DNA of 8,391 nt, taken from positions 1-8,391 of the forward strand of contig VBHS01000191.1 of assembly GCA_005881295.1 (NCBI GenBank), written 5' to 3'. A program made the translations under genes and the position numbers. Shown piece by piece: positions 1 through 6,589 of the stretch (within the stretch, counting starts at the first letter, position 1; each line of letters opens with the position of its first letter). This stretch comes from Chloroflexota bacterium. GTDB lineage: Bacteria; Chloroflexota; Ktedonobacteria; Ktedonobacterales; Ktedonobacteraceae. The notes beneath the pieces were generated by a model. The model had not been told where the DNA came from and made no database searches. It saw nothing but the letters and a program-made list of their open reading frames with translations.

Positions 1-734
1 GGCGAGAATTACCCTGCGAAAATTATGTCTACTTCGGTGATACCGCGCATTGCCCTTATGGCATGCGTAGCGACACCGAAATTATCGAGTTGTCCCAGCA
101 AGCCTGCCAGTTTCTTATCGAGCAAGGGGCCAAACTGATTGTCGTTGCCTGTAACACCGCCTCCCAGGCAGCGCTCAATACCTTACGCGCCTCGTTTCCC
201 ATACCCTTTGTCGGCGTGGTTCCGGCGGTTAAACCCGCGGCGCGCGCTACCAAAAAAGGTCGCATCGGCGTTGCCGCAACCAATCAGGCCGCCAAAGCAC
301 TCTATTTACGCCAGCTCATCGATGAGTTCGCCGATGGTATCGAAGTCTATGCCGTCGGTTGTCCCGAACTTGTGACATTGGTGGAAATGGGAGCATTGGA
401 TGGCCCGGTCGTCGAAGAAGCCGTACGGCACGCGTTTCAGCCGCTCTTCAATGGAGGCGTCGATGTTATTGTGCTGGGCTGTACGCACTTTCCTGCGCTG
501 CGGCCCGTCATTGAACGTATTACAGAACACCGTGTTCAGATTATTGATAGTGGATCAGCGGTTGCGCGCCGTACACATTCCGTGCTGGACGCGGAAGCGT
601 TAATTCGTCACGCGAATCTCCATGGCTACGGCGGTGGTCTTCAGATCTGGTGCAGCGGCGATTCTGACGCCTTCAGTACCGTCGCCACCAGGTTACTTGG
701 CTATCCCATTGTTGCTTCTCAAAGCGAAATATAA
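1..734 (+). CDS. murI: Glutamate racemase, 5'-truncated at the window edge
   Basis: This cytoplasmic enzyme interconverts L- and D-glutamate and supplies D-Glu for peptidoglycan. The reading frame is open from base 3, giving 243 visible residues; the family is usually about 260-280, so only a short N-terminus, including the first Asp-Ser motif, is missing. Visible family motifs are YFGDTAHCPYG (visible residues 10-20), VVACNTAS with the first catalytic Cys (codon 150-152), and VLGCTHFPALRP with the second catalytic Cys (codon 480-482). Both Cys of the two-base racemisation mechanism are therefore present. The ATG at 63 is internal: the conserved glycine loop lies upstream of it, so it is not the start. 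The stop is TAA at 732-734. The next gene on the same strand follows after 47 nt and could be cotranscribed, although the functions are not obviously linked. Identification is firm; only the start is unseen. Confidence 0.95.
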   Translation, partial: RELPCENYVYFGDTAHCPYGMRSDTEIIELSQQACQFLIEQGAKLIVVACNTASQAALNTLRASFPIPFVGVVPAVKPAARATKKGRIGVAATNQAAKALYLRQLIDEFADGIEVYAVGCPELVTLVEMGALDGPVVEEAVRHAFQPLFNGGVDVIVLGCTHFPALRPVIERITEHRVQIIDSGSAVARRTHSVLDAEALIRHANLHGYGGGLQIWCSGDSDAFSTVATRLLGYPIVASQSEI

Positions 735-770
735 AGAGCATAGCACTGAAAACAACTATTCTAATCATAC

Positions 771-776
771 GGGGAG
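771..776 (+). promoter_or_regulatory. Ribosome binding site of the MBL-Rieske gene
   Basis: GGGGAG lies 5 nt upstream of the ATG at 782. It is a good match to the anti-Shine-Dalgarno sequence and supports that start over later in-frame ATGs. I found no convincing promoter in the 47 nt after murI. Confidence 0.7.
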
Positions 777-781
777 TATAG

Positions 782-2413
782 ATGCAGATTACATTTCTTG
801 GTCAAGCAGGTTTATTTATTGAAACGAAACACGGGACTATACTGTGTGATCCGTGGTTTAACCCGGCCTACTTTGCCTCGTGGTTTCCTTTTCCCAGCAA
901 TGAGAATGTGGATATTGAAAAATTGCGGTGTCCTGACTATCTCTACCTCTCACACTCGCATCATGACCACTTCGACCCCGAGTTCCTGCGCGACCACGTC
1001 TGGAAAGAGGCCACCATCCTCCTGCCAGATTTTCCACTGAACATCCTGGAGCGCGGTCTGCGCGATATCGGCTTCACGAAGTTCATCTACACGAAAAACT
1101 GCCAGACGGTCGAGATCAATGGCCTGCGCTTCACTATCGTGGCGATGGTTGCCCCCATCGATGGGCCACTTGGCGACTCAAGCTTGATTGTCAACGACGG
1201 TGAGACATGCATCTTCAACCAGAATGACTCACGACCTATAGATTTAGACATCCTGGCCCAATTTGGGCCGTACAATGCCCACTTTCTCCAGTTCTCCGGC
1301 GCTATCTGGTACCCCATGGTCTACCAGTTCCCGGAGAAAATGATGCAAACCCTTGGCCGCAAAAAACGCGAGAATGAGATGGCCCGCGCTCTGCGCTATG
1401 CCCAGCAGATCAATGCCTCCTATGTCATTCCATCCGCCGGGCCACCCTGCTTCCTGGATGACGAGTTGTTTCAATTTAACGATTTTAACCGCGATCCTAC
1501 CAACACCTTCCCTGACCAGACGGTCTTCATTGAATATATGCAGGAACGTGGCTACGACAATGGTCGCCTGATGATTCCTGGCAGTATTGCCGCCCTGCGT
1601 AATGGCTCATGCGCTGTAAATCACCCGCTTCCTGACGAGCAGGTAAAAGCCATTTTCACAGAGAAACGCTCCTACCTCGAAGCCTACCAGCAGCGCAAGC
1701 GCCCCGTCATCGAGGCCGCCAGGGCAAGTTGGCCCCGGGGCCAGGTCGATATCCTCTCATCGCTGCGCGACTGGTTCGAGCCCCTACTGGAAAACGCCGA
1801 TCTCACCTGCGTCGGCGTCAACGGGCGCCTCCTCATCGACTGTGGAGAGCAAGCGGTGATCGTGGATTTCCAAAAACGTGAGGTCTACCCATGGAACGAT
1901 GAAGAGTGGGAATACCGCTTCGAGGTTGACCCGGCTCTCATCGAATCCAGCATCATCCGTCACATCGAGGACTGGGTCAACGATCTCTTCCTCTCCTGTC
2001 GCTTCAAAGCAGAGCGCAAGGGACCTTATAACGAATACGTCTACATTTTCTTCAAGGGCCTCTCGCCCGAGCGCATCCAATATATCGAAGGCTACTATGC
2101 TGAACAGACGCCGGAGCAACAGTTCTGGGAGAGCAATGGCTACCGCATCCAGCGCCGCTGTCCACATCTCAAGGCCGACCTTACACGTTTCGGCAAGATA
2201 GAGGACGGCGTCCTCACCTGTACCATGCATGGCTGGCAATTCGAGCTGGCCACCGGCAAGTGCCTCACCTCTGACGACCGCAAGCTCTACGCCCAGCGTC
2301 TCTCCGAAGACGGCACTCCAGCAACTGGTGAAGAGCAACAGGAGTGGGTCAGGCCTCCCGCCGCCAAATGCAAACACTGCTGGTACGTACCATCCAAAGA
2401 AAAAAAGGCTTAA
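782..2413 (+). CDS. Metallo-beta-lactamase-fold protein fused to a C-terminal Rieske [2Fe-2S] domain
   Basis: The protein has 543 residues and at least three parts. Residues 1 to about 270 form an MBL-fold domain of the UlaG/Lactamase_B_2 type: CDPW at 22-25 and the metal motif SHSHHDHFD, with H58, H60, D62 and H63 in the HxHxDH pattern. Residues about 300-450 form a linker domain that I cannot name with confidence. A complete Rieske motif follows: C460-P-H462, 17 residues, C480-T-M-H483-GW, the C-x-H / C-x2-H ligand set for a [2Fe-2S] cluster. A final CKHC pair (C530, C533) lies near the C-terminus. There is no signal peptide, so it is probably cytosolic. CMP-N-acetylneuraminate hydroxylase also combines Rieske and MBL-like domains, but as I recall its Rieske domain is N-terminal, so the order here is reversed. 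The role is probably redox or hydrolytic; the substrate is unknown. The gene lies 47 nt after murI and converges on nuoH. Confidence 0.85.
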   Translation: MQITFLGQAGLFIETKHGTILCDPWFNPAYFASWFPFPSNENVDIEKLRCPDYLYLSHSHHDHFDPEFLRDHVWKEATILLPDFPLNILERGLRDIGFTKFIYTKNCQTVEINGLRFTIVAMVAPIDGPLGDSSLIVNDGETCIFNQNDSRPIDLDILAQFGPYNAHFLQFSGAIWYPMVYQFPEKMMQTLGRKKRENEMARALRYAQQINASYVIPSAGPPCFLDDELFQFNDFNRDPTNTFPDQTVFIEYMQERGYDNGRLMIPGSIAALRNGSCAVNHPLPDEQVKAIFTEKRSYLEAYQQRKRPVIEAARASWPRGQVDILSSLRDWFEPLLENADLTCVGVNGRLLIDCGEQAVIVDFQKREVYPWNDEEWEYRFEVDPALIESSIIRHIEDWVNDLFLSCRFKAERKGPYNEYVYIFFKGLSPERIQYIEGYYAEQTPEQQFWESNGYRIQRRCPHLKADLTRFGKIEDGVLTCTMHGWQFELATGKCLTSDDRKLYAQRLSEDGTPATGEEQQEWVRPPAAKCKHCWYVPSKEKKA

Positions 2414-2424
2414 TGGAACAGGCT

Positions 2425-3804
2425 TTATTGTCCTCCAGCAGCACCGGCACGCTCTGGCAATTCCCCCGCCGTGGGCTCGCGCCGTTGCGCGCGGATCGCC
2501 GGCGCCTGCGCCCGCCGCGTCGTAGCCGTGGTCGCGCGCCTTATAATCCAGATAAAAGCAAAGAGCATCGCCCAGTTGATAACGGCTGTCACCACCAGGA
2601 AAACGATATTGGTGAACTGTCCCAACCCTAAACTGTTGATCACCAGGAAAAGCAAACCCGTCAGCAGGATATTGAACAGCGTCGTCGGGATAAGGATCAA
2701 CCACGCATACTGCATCAACTGATCAGCCCGCAGGCGTGGCAGTGTACTACGCACCCAGATGAAGACAAAGCAGAGCAGGAACACCTTGGTAACAAAGTAA
2801 GCGACAGCGAGCAGGTTACCCACCAATCCCCACCAGGGATTACCCAGGCCAAGCAGGTATCCCACGCCGGGGCCGCTCCAGCCACCCAGGAAGAGGTATG
2901 TTGCAATCGCCGAAACAATCGTCATATTGCCATATTCACCCAGGAAGAAGAGCGCCCAGCGCATCCCGCTGTACTCTGTGAGATAACCGGCCACCAGCTC
3001 TGATTCCGCCTCGGGTAGATCAAAGGGCGCGCGGTTCGTCTCAGCCAGGCCGCAGACGTAGTAGATGACAAGCATCAACGGCTGAATCAGGATGAACCAT
3101 GCCCATGGCGTGAAGCCCTGGAAGAGAAAATCTAAGATCCCGATCCCCGTCGGATGCCATACATTCTGGAAATCCTGGATTTCTTTGATGGCGATCGTCC
3201 CGATACCTGCCATACCAGGATAACCTGGGGAACCTGCCAGCACGCTTGTCAACATCACCACACTGACAAGAGCCAGCACCAGGGGCAACTCATAAGAGAT
3301 CATCTGCGCCGCAGAACGCAGTCCACCCATCAAGGCGTATTTGTTGTTAGAGCCCCAACCCGCCATAATAACCCCGATCACGTCGATCGAACTCATGGCG
3401 ACGTAGTACACAATTCCAGTGGCAATCACAACGCCCGGCAGTCCTACATAAGGTGAGAAAGGAATAACCGCGAAGGCCGCGATGATTGGTGCCAGGAAGA
3501 CCGACGGGGCAAAGATAAACAGCGCCTTGTCGGTCTGCGACGCGTGGATATCCTCTTTCAAGAGCAATTTGCCGACGTCAGCCACCGTCTGTAAGAGTCC
3601 CCAGGGGCCCGTGTGTATCGGGCCGAGGCGATCCTGCATCCAGCCCATAATCTTGCGCTCGGCCAGAACCAGGATCACTGCCATCGTCAAGACAAAACCA
3701 AAGAAGGAGAGAAATGCAACAATGAATTGCAGGAAGCCCCAGGAGAAAATAATCCCTCCCAGCTGACTCCAGATATCGTCACCAAGTACTACTGAGAAAT
3801 GCAT
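2425..3804 (-). CDS. nuoH: NADH-quinone oxidoreductase subunit H (complex I), with C-terminal extension
   Basis: NuoH (ND1) is the membrane subunit that joins the peripheral arm to the proton-pumping arm and forms much of the quinone channel. From the ATG at 3804 it has 459 residues. Visible motifs are AERKIMGWMQDRLGP (48-62), GWGSNNKYALMGGLRSA (149-165), the acidic quinone-site loop ETNRAPFDLPEAESELVAGY (255-274) and RSTLPRLRADQLM (352-364). I chose this start because GGAG lies 7 nt upstream. The frame also contains ATG 3825, with a poor ribosome site, and TTG 3858, which would overlap nuoD by 26 nt. Common homologues are about 320-400 residues. Here an extra hydrophobic segment (about 398-421) and a roughly 38-residue Arg/Ala-rich tail follow the usual last helix. 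It is the last gene of the nuo run, with no nuoI behind it, and its stop lies 11 nt from that of the convergent MBL-Rieske gene. Confidence 0.95.
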   Translation of the reverse strand: MHFSVVLGDDIWSQLGGIIFSWGFLQFIVAFLSFFGFVLTMAVILVLAERKIMGWMQDRLGPIHTGPWGLLQTVADVGKLLLKEDIHASQTDKALFIFAPSVFLAPIIAAFAVIPFSPYVGLPGVVIATGIVYYVAMSSIDVIGVIMAGWGSNNKYALMGGLRSAAQMISYELPLVLALVSVVMLTSVLAGSPGYPGMAGIGTIAIKEIQDFQNVWHPTGIGILDFLFQGFTPWAWFILIQPLMLVIYYVCGLAETNRAPFDLPEAESELVAGYLTEYSGMRWALFFLGEYGNMTIVSAIATYLFLGGWSGPGVGYLLGLGNPWWGLVGNLLAVAYFVTKVFLLCFVFIWVRSTLPRLRADQLMQYAWLILIPTTLFNILLTGLLFLVINSLGLGQFTNIVFLVVTAVINWAMLFAFIWIIRRATTATTRRAQAPAIRAQRREPTAGELPERAGAAGGQ

Positions 3805-3811
3805 AAGATAA

Positions 3812-3815
3812 CTCC
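3812..3815 (-). promoter_or_regulatory. Ribosome binding site that decides the nuoH start
   Basis: On the minus strand GGAG lies 7 nt before the ATG at 3804. The upstream in-frame candidates at 3825 (ATG) and 3858 (TTG) lack a comparable site, so the start at 3804 is preferred. The site lies in the 28-nt gap after the nuoD stop. Confidence 0.6.
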
Positions 3816-3832
3816 AGTCAATCATCAGCCAG

Positions 3833-4984
3833 CTAACGGTCCACTTCTCCCAGCACAATATCCAGGCTGCCTATAATGGCTACCACATCGCTCATTTTAT
3901 GGCCGCGTAACATCTCGGGCAGGATCTCCAAATTGACGAAGGACGGGCCGCGCAACTTGGCGCGCCAGGGATATTCGCTGCCGTCACTGATAAAGTAGAC
4001 CCCCAGTTCGCCCTTGCTACTCTCGATGGCAAAGTAGGTCTCACCGCGCGGAGGACGCAGGGCAATCGGTGTACGTGTGCCGATTGGTCCGCCCGGCATC
4101 TTGTCGATTGCTACCCGGCAGAGGCGAATACTCTCGTAGATCTCCTGGATGCGTACCTTGTAACGTGCGTAACAGTCACCTTCCTGGCGCACCTGGACCT
4201 TCACCGGTACCTCGCGGTAGGCCATGTAGGGACGGTTAACGCGCAGGTCAAAATTGACTCCACTGGCACGCAGCATCGGTCCCGTCAATCCATAGGCGAT
4301 CGCCTGCTGAGGATCCACATAGCCGACACCCCGTGTACGTGCCTCAAAAATCTCATTACCTGTAACCAGTTCTTCAAATTCAACCATGTTCTTATCGAGC
4401 TGGTCGAGAAACGCTTCACACTCTTTAAGCCAGCCACTGGGGAAATCGTGCAGGACACCGCCTACCCGCAAGTAATTCACATTGAAGCGGCTCCCACACA
4501 GGGCCTCAAAAAGCGACATGATCCCCTCGCGGTCACGGAACGCCCACAGAATAGGGGTAAATGCTCCCAGGTCTACCAGGTAAGTGCCGACCGCCACCAG
4601 GTGGCTCGCAATACGCTGCATCTCTCCAGTCAACAGGCGAATATACTGTGCCCGCCTTGGCGCCTCGATGCCCATCAACTGTTCCACAGCACCGGCATAA
4701 GCAATCTCGTTGAGCAAAGGAGACAGATAATCCGCGTTATCCATATAGCGGATACCCCCCATGATGGGACGATTCTCCAGAATTTTCTCTATTCCCCGGT
4801 GCAGGTATCCAATGACCGGGGTGCAATCAACCACGGTCTCACCTTCGAGCTTGAGCACCAACCGCAGAACGCCGTGCGTACTGGGGTGCTGTGGCCCCAT
4901 ATTCAACAGCATTTCCTGCGATTTGATACCTTCGGATGCTTCTCCCTGCATCAAATTGGCATTTGCATCTTGATTTATCGTCAT
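3833..4984 (-). CDS. nuoD: NADH-quinone oxidoreductase subunit D (49 kDa subunit of complex I)
   Basis: NuoD lies in the peripheral arm and forms the quinone headgroup pocket with NuoB. It has 383 residues, close to the family norm of about 380-410 for the unfused form. Visible motifs are NMGPQHPSTHGVLRL (28-42), GYLHRGIEK (59-67), DNADYLSP (82-89), IASHLV, NVNYLRVGG, PYMAYREVPV and the terminal DIVLGEVDR typical of the family. H33, H37 and Y86 match, by motif, the conserved His pair and Tyr near the quinone in characterised homologues. The ATG at 4984 follows AAGAGG (4991-4996 on the minus strand) with a 6-nt spacer. The gene lies 29 nt after the small membrane protein and 28 nt before nuoH. 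It is separate from nuoC, unlike the E. coli nuoCD fusion. Its structural partner NuoB is not encoded here. Confidence 0.97.
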   Translation of the reverse strand: MTINQDANANLMQGEASEGIKSQEMLLNMGPQHPSTHGVLRLVLKLEGETVVDCTPVIGYLHRGIEKILENRPIMGGIRYMDNADYLSPLLNEIAYAGAVEQLMGIEAPRRAQYIRLLTGEMQRIASHLVAVGTYLVDLGAFTPILWAFRDREGIMSLFEALCGSRFNVNYLRVGGVLHDFPSGWLKECEAFLDQLDKNMVEFEELVTGNEIFEARTRGVGYVDPQQAIAYGLTGPMLRASGVNFDLRVNRPYMAYREVPVKVQVRQEGDCYARYKVRIQEIYESIRLCRVAIDKMPGGPIGTRTPIALRPPRGETYFAIESSKGELGVYFISDGSEYPWRAKLRGPSFVNLEILPEMLRGHKMSDVVAIIGSLDIVLGEVDR

Positions 4985-5013
4985 GGGCTACCTCTTCATA
5001 ATAATGTATAAAA

Positions 5014-5349
5014 TCACCTTTGTCTCAGTATCAGTAGCTTGCGGATGCGCACTCCCACGCTTAACGTCCAGAGCAACGCCATCAATACCGCTATACCAGC
5101 AAACAAAACGTGATTGGCATCTTTTGAAAAAACCAAAAAGGAGAAGGCCATACCCCAGCAGCCTAGCGTTACCATCACTGGCCAGATCAGGCTCTCCGGC
5201 CCTCGTGCCTTCGGTGACTGCAATGCACGATTGGGAGAGTTCGCTCTCCCGTTCGCCAATCCTGCATTGCTATTACTATTAGTCACCGTAGGGGCACGCA
5301 GGGTATTCTTACTCACCGATCCCTTCTTACTTTTCCTGGTTTTGGCCAT
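5014..5349 (-). CDS. Small two-helix membrane protein of unknown function inside the nuo operon
   Basis: I do not recognise this 111-residue protein. It starts with a basic segment (MAKTRKSKKG), followed by a Ser/Asn/Ala-rich low-complexity stretch (about 11-50), two hydrophobic segments (about 54-74, from LIWPVMVTLG; about 80-99, HVLFAGIAVLMALLWTLSVG), and a short basic tail ending RIRKLLILRQR. With both ends basic, the likely topology is both termini in the cytoplasm with a hairpin in the membrane (positive-inside rule). It is probably a real gene: the ATG at 5349 overlaps the end of nuoC by 23 nt, an AAGGTGAG/GAGG stretch precedes it, and only 29 nt separate its stop from nuoD. Translation is probably coupled to nuoC. 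Its place suggests an accessory or assembly factor of complex I, but this is inference from position only. A 51-nt palindrome occupies codons about 27-44. Confidence 0.7.
   Translation of the reverse strand: MAKTRKSKKGSVSKNTLRAPTVTNSNSNAGLANGRANSPNRALQSPKARGPESLIWPVMVTLGCWGMAFSFLVFSKDANHVLFAGIAVLMALLWTLSVGVRIRKLLILRQR
5220..5270. repeat. 51-bp imperfect palindrome inside the small membrane-protein gene
   Basis: The outer arms GCAATGCA (5220-5227) and TGCATTGC (5263-5270) are perfect complements. A C/C mismatch follows, then GATTGG (5229-5234) against CCAATC (5256-5261). Inside is GGGAGAG (5233-5239), TTCG, CTCTCCC (5244-5250), a perfect 7-bp stem with a 4-nt loop; two G bases are shared between the alternative pairings, and GTTCG on the right side is unpaired. 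The length is exactly 17 codons, and it encodes part of the low-complexity linker before the first membrane helix. It could be an RNA hairpin acting between nuoC and nuoD, or an in-frame palindromic insertion. Confidence 0.75.
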
Positions 5350-6124
5350 CGCCTCGACTCACCTTTTTATTTTCTTTTGCATCCAGATCTGCGCCAAAAA
5401 TTGACTTCCCTGCTGATGAGGTGGTGCTCTCCGAGTTCAAATCCTCATTATGTCCCTCAAAGGAGTGTCCAAAGGTTGGCGTTCCAGGATGCAAGCGCTC
5501 CTCCATACCCTGACCAAGCTTCTTCTGCACCACATGCTCGACGCCTTTCTGCTGGAATTCGCCCGCAACCGCCATATTGGGGTTGACCTGCGTCGTAGCG
5601 CGATCCTTCACCGTCACGGGCACCTGGTGGAAACTCTTGAGCAGTGGGTATCCCTCAAAATCATCGTCCAGCAGCATCCGCCTCAGGTCTGGATGGCCAG
5701 TGAACCTGATGCCAAAGAGATCATAGGTCTCGCGCTCCAGCCAGTTCGCGGTCTGCCAGACAGAAACAACGCTATCCACCTCCGGCTTCTCGTTTTCCAG
5801 CCGGACTTTCAGTTGCAAAAGCTGGTCTCGTGTCGTAGAACGCACATGATACACCGTTTCAAGATGATCAAGCATATCAACGCCGGATATACAGCTTAAC
5901 AGGTCAAATCCTAACTGGTCGCGCAAGAAACGGCAAACAGCCACAAGATGTGTCCGGTCGATCTCCAGGCCAAGAAAATCGCCTCTGATCGTTTGCGGTG
6001 CAACAGCCGAGCCTGTGATCTGCGCAATGGGCGCCAGGTCGCGGGCCAGCGCCGCATTCTGATCACGATATCCCCGCGTATCAGACGGGATGTTGATACT
6101 TTTAGAACGTGGTACTATATCCAT
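5327..6124 (-). CDS. nuoC: NADH-quinone oxidoreductase subunit C (30 kDa subunit of complex I), with long C-terminal tail
   Basis: NuoC is a peripheral-arm subunit that packs on NuoD. It has 265 residues. The hallmark lies at 126-149: ANWLERETYDLFG followed by FTGHPDLRR, then LLDDDFEGYPLLKSF. The conserved domain ends near residue 168; unfused NuoC proteins are often about 150-220 residues. The last 95 or so residues are hydrophilic and low in complexity, rich in Gln, Glu, Ser and Lys, with no motif that I recognise. The ATG at 6124 overlaps the end of nuoA by 10 nt and follows AAGGGAG with a 7-nt spacer, so coupled translation is likely. The 3' end overlaps the next gene by 23 nt. nuoB, usually found between nuoA and nuoC, is absent. 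The subunit has no iron-sulfur motif, so it is not a NuoB-NuoC fusion. Confidence 0.95.
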   Translation of the reverse strand: MDIVPRSKSINIPSDTRGYRDQNAALARDLAPIAQITGSAVAPQTIRGDFLGLEIDRTHLVAVCRFLRDQLGFDLLSCISGVDMLDHLETVYHVRSTTRDQLLQLKVRLENEKPEVDSVVSVWQTANWLERETYDLFGIRFTGHPDLRRMLLDDDFEGYPLLKSFHQVPVTVKDRATTQVNPNMAVAGEFQQKGVEHVVQKKLGQGMEERLHPGTPTFGHSFEGHNEDLNSESTTSSAGKSIFGADLDAKENKKVSRGDGQNQEK

Positions 6125-6483
6125 CGAGCAACTCCCTTGCGCCAGGCGTACGCAAGGCCAAGCGCGAGAACAACGATGAAAAAGGTAATCTCAAAAAATC
6201 CAAAGAAGCTCAACTGCTTGAAAATGATTGCCCAGGAGATGATGAAGACGATATCTACATCAAAAGCCACAAAGAGCAGAGCAAAAATATAGAACCCAAG
6301 TGGATACTGCACCCAGGCATTGCCAATAGGAGTCTCGCCCGATTCATAGGTCTGTAGCTTCTCTTTAGTTCTGCTATGGGGTGCGATGATGTTCGCCACA
6401 GTCGTCGCCAGGATGACAAAGCCAAATCCAGCGGCAAATAATATTGCGGCATATAAATAAGCACTATTGACCGGTGTCGACAC
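6115..6483 (-). CDS. nuoA: NADH-quinone oxidoreductase subunit A (ND3-like membrane subunit of complex I)
   Basis: NuoA is a three-helix membrane subunit that borders the quinone channel beside NuoH. With the GTG start at 6483 it has 122 residues, the usual size. Helices lie at about 8-32, 62-86 and 92-113. The conserved loop and second helix read YESGETPIG (46-54) and FALLFVAFDVDIVF (67-80). The loop has Ser where many homologues have Cys, and the acidic pair is D75/D77, Asp standing where Glu is more common. An open frame runs upstream to an ATG at 6621, but that start lies inside a 72-bp palindrome and upstream of the promoter. GGAGG 8 nt before GTG 6483 decides the start. This is the first gene of the nuo run and overlaps nuoC by 10 nt. 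Confidence 0.93.
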   Translation of the reverse strand: MSTPVNSAYLYAAILFAAGFGFVILATTVANIIAPHSRTKEKLQTYESGETPIGNAWVQYPLGFYIFALLFVAFDVDIVFIISWAIIFKQLSFFGFFEITFFIVVLALGLAYAWRKGVARWI

Positions 6484-6491
6484 GCGCCTTC

Positions 6492-6496
6492 CCTCC
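6492..6496 (-). promoter_or_regulatory. Ribosome binding site that decides the nuoA start
   Basis: On the minus strand GGAGG lies 8 nt upstream of the GTG at 6483. This supports the GTG start rather than the longer open frame from 6621, whose extra N-terminus does not look like NuoA. Confidence 0.75.
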
Positions 6497-6544
6497 AAAT
6501 CGTAGCCTACGTTATCATCATAAAAGCAAGAGAATTCTGTTTTG

Positions 6545-6573
6545 ATTATAGCACAGGGAAGAAGTGGCGACAA
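6545..6573 (-). promoter_or_regulatory. Sigma-70-type promoter of the nuo operon
   Basis: On the minus strand the -10 box is TATAAT (6550-6545, 6 of 6 to consensus) and the -35 box TTGTCG (6573-6568, 4 of 6), separated by exactly 17 nt. Transcription would start near 6538-6540, giving a leader of about 55 nt before the nuoA GTG, with GGAGG near its end. The -35 box lies 16 nt inside the edge of the 72-bp palindrome. I see no clear operator in the leader. Confidence 0.75.
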
Positions 6574-6589
6574 AGAAATGGAGTATTTT

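Noticed and set aside
709..735. Possible promoter for the MBL-Rieske gene (TTGTTG and TATAAA)
   Set aside because: The spacer is only 15 nt and the boxes lie within the murI coding end, so the match is too weak to call.
1730..1743. 14-bp palindrome TGGCCCCGGGGCCA in the MBL-Rieske gene
   Set aside because: It is short, has no loop, and encodes ordinary residues (W-P-R-G). Chance in GC-rich coding sequence is sufficient.
1784..2704. A 306-codon open frame on the minus strand across the MBL-Rieske 3' end and the nuoH 3' end
   Set aside because: It lies antisense to the Rieske region and in another frame of nuoH, both of which carry clear family motifs. Its translation shows no recognisable domain.
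3805..3858. Longer nuoH from TTG 3858 or ATG 3825
   Set aside because: TTG 3858 overlaps nuoD by 26 nt, and neither site has a good ribosome binding site, whereas ATG 3804 has GGAG 7 nt upstream.
4794..4821. Inverted repeat CCCCGGT / ACCGGGG with a 14-nt loop inside nuoD
   Set aside because: It falls in codons for the conserved GYLHRGIEK region, so coding constraint explains it better than a regulatory stem.
4448..5011. A 187-codon open frame on the plus strand antisense to nuoD
   Set aside because: It is the complement of strongly conserved nuoD sequence and its product has no recognisable features.
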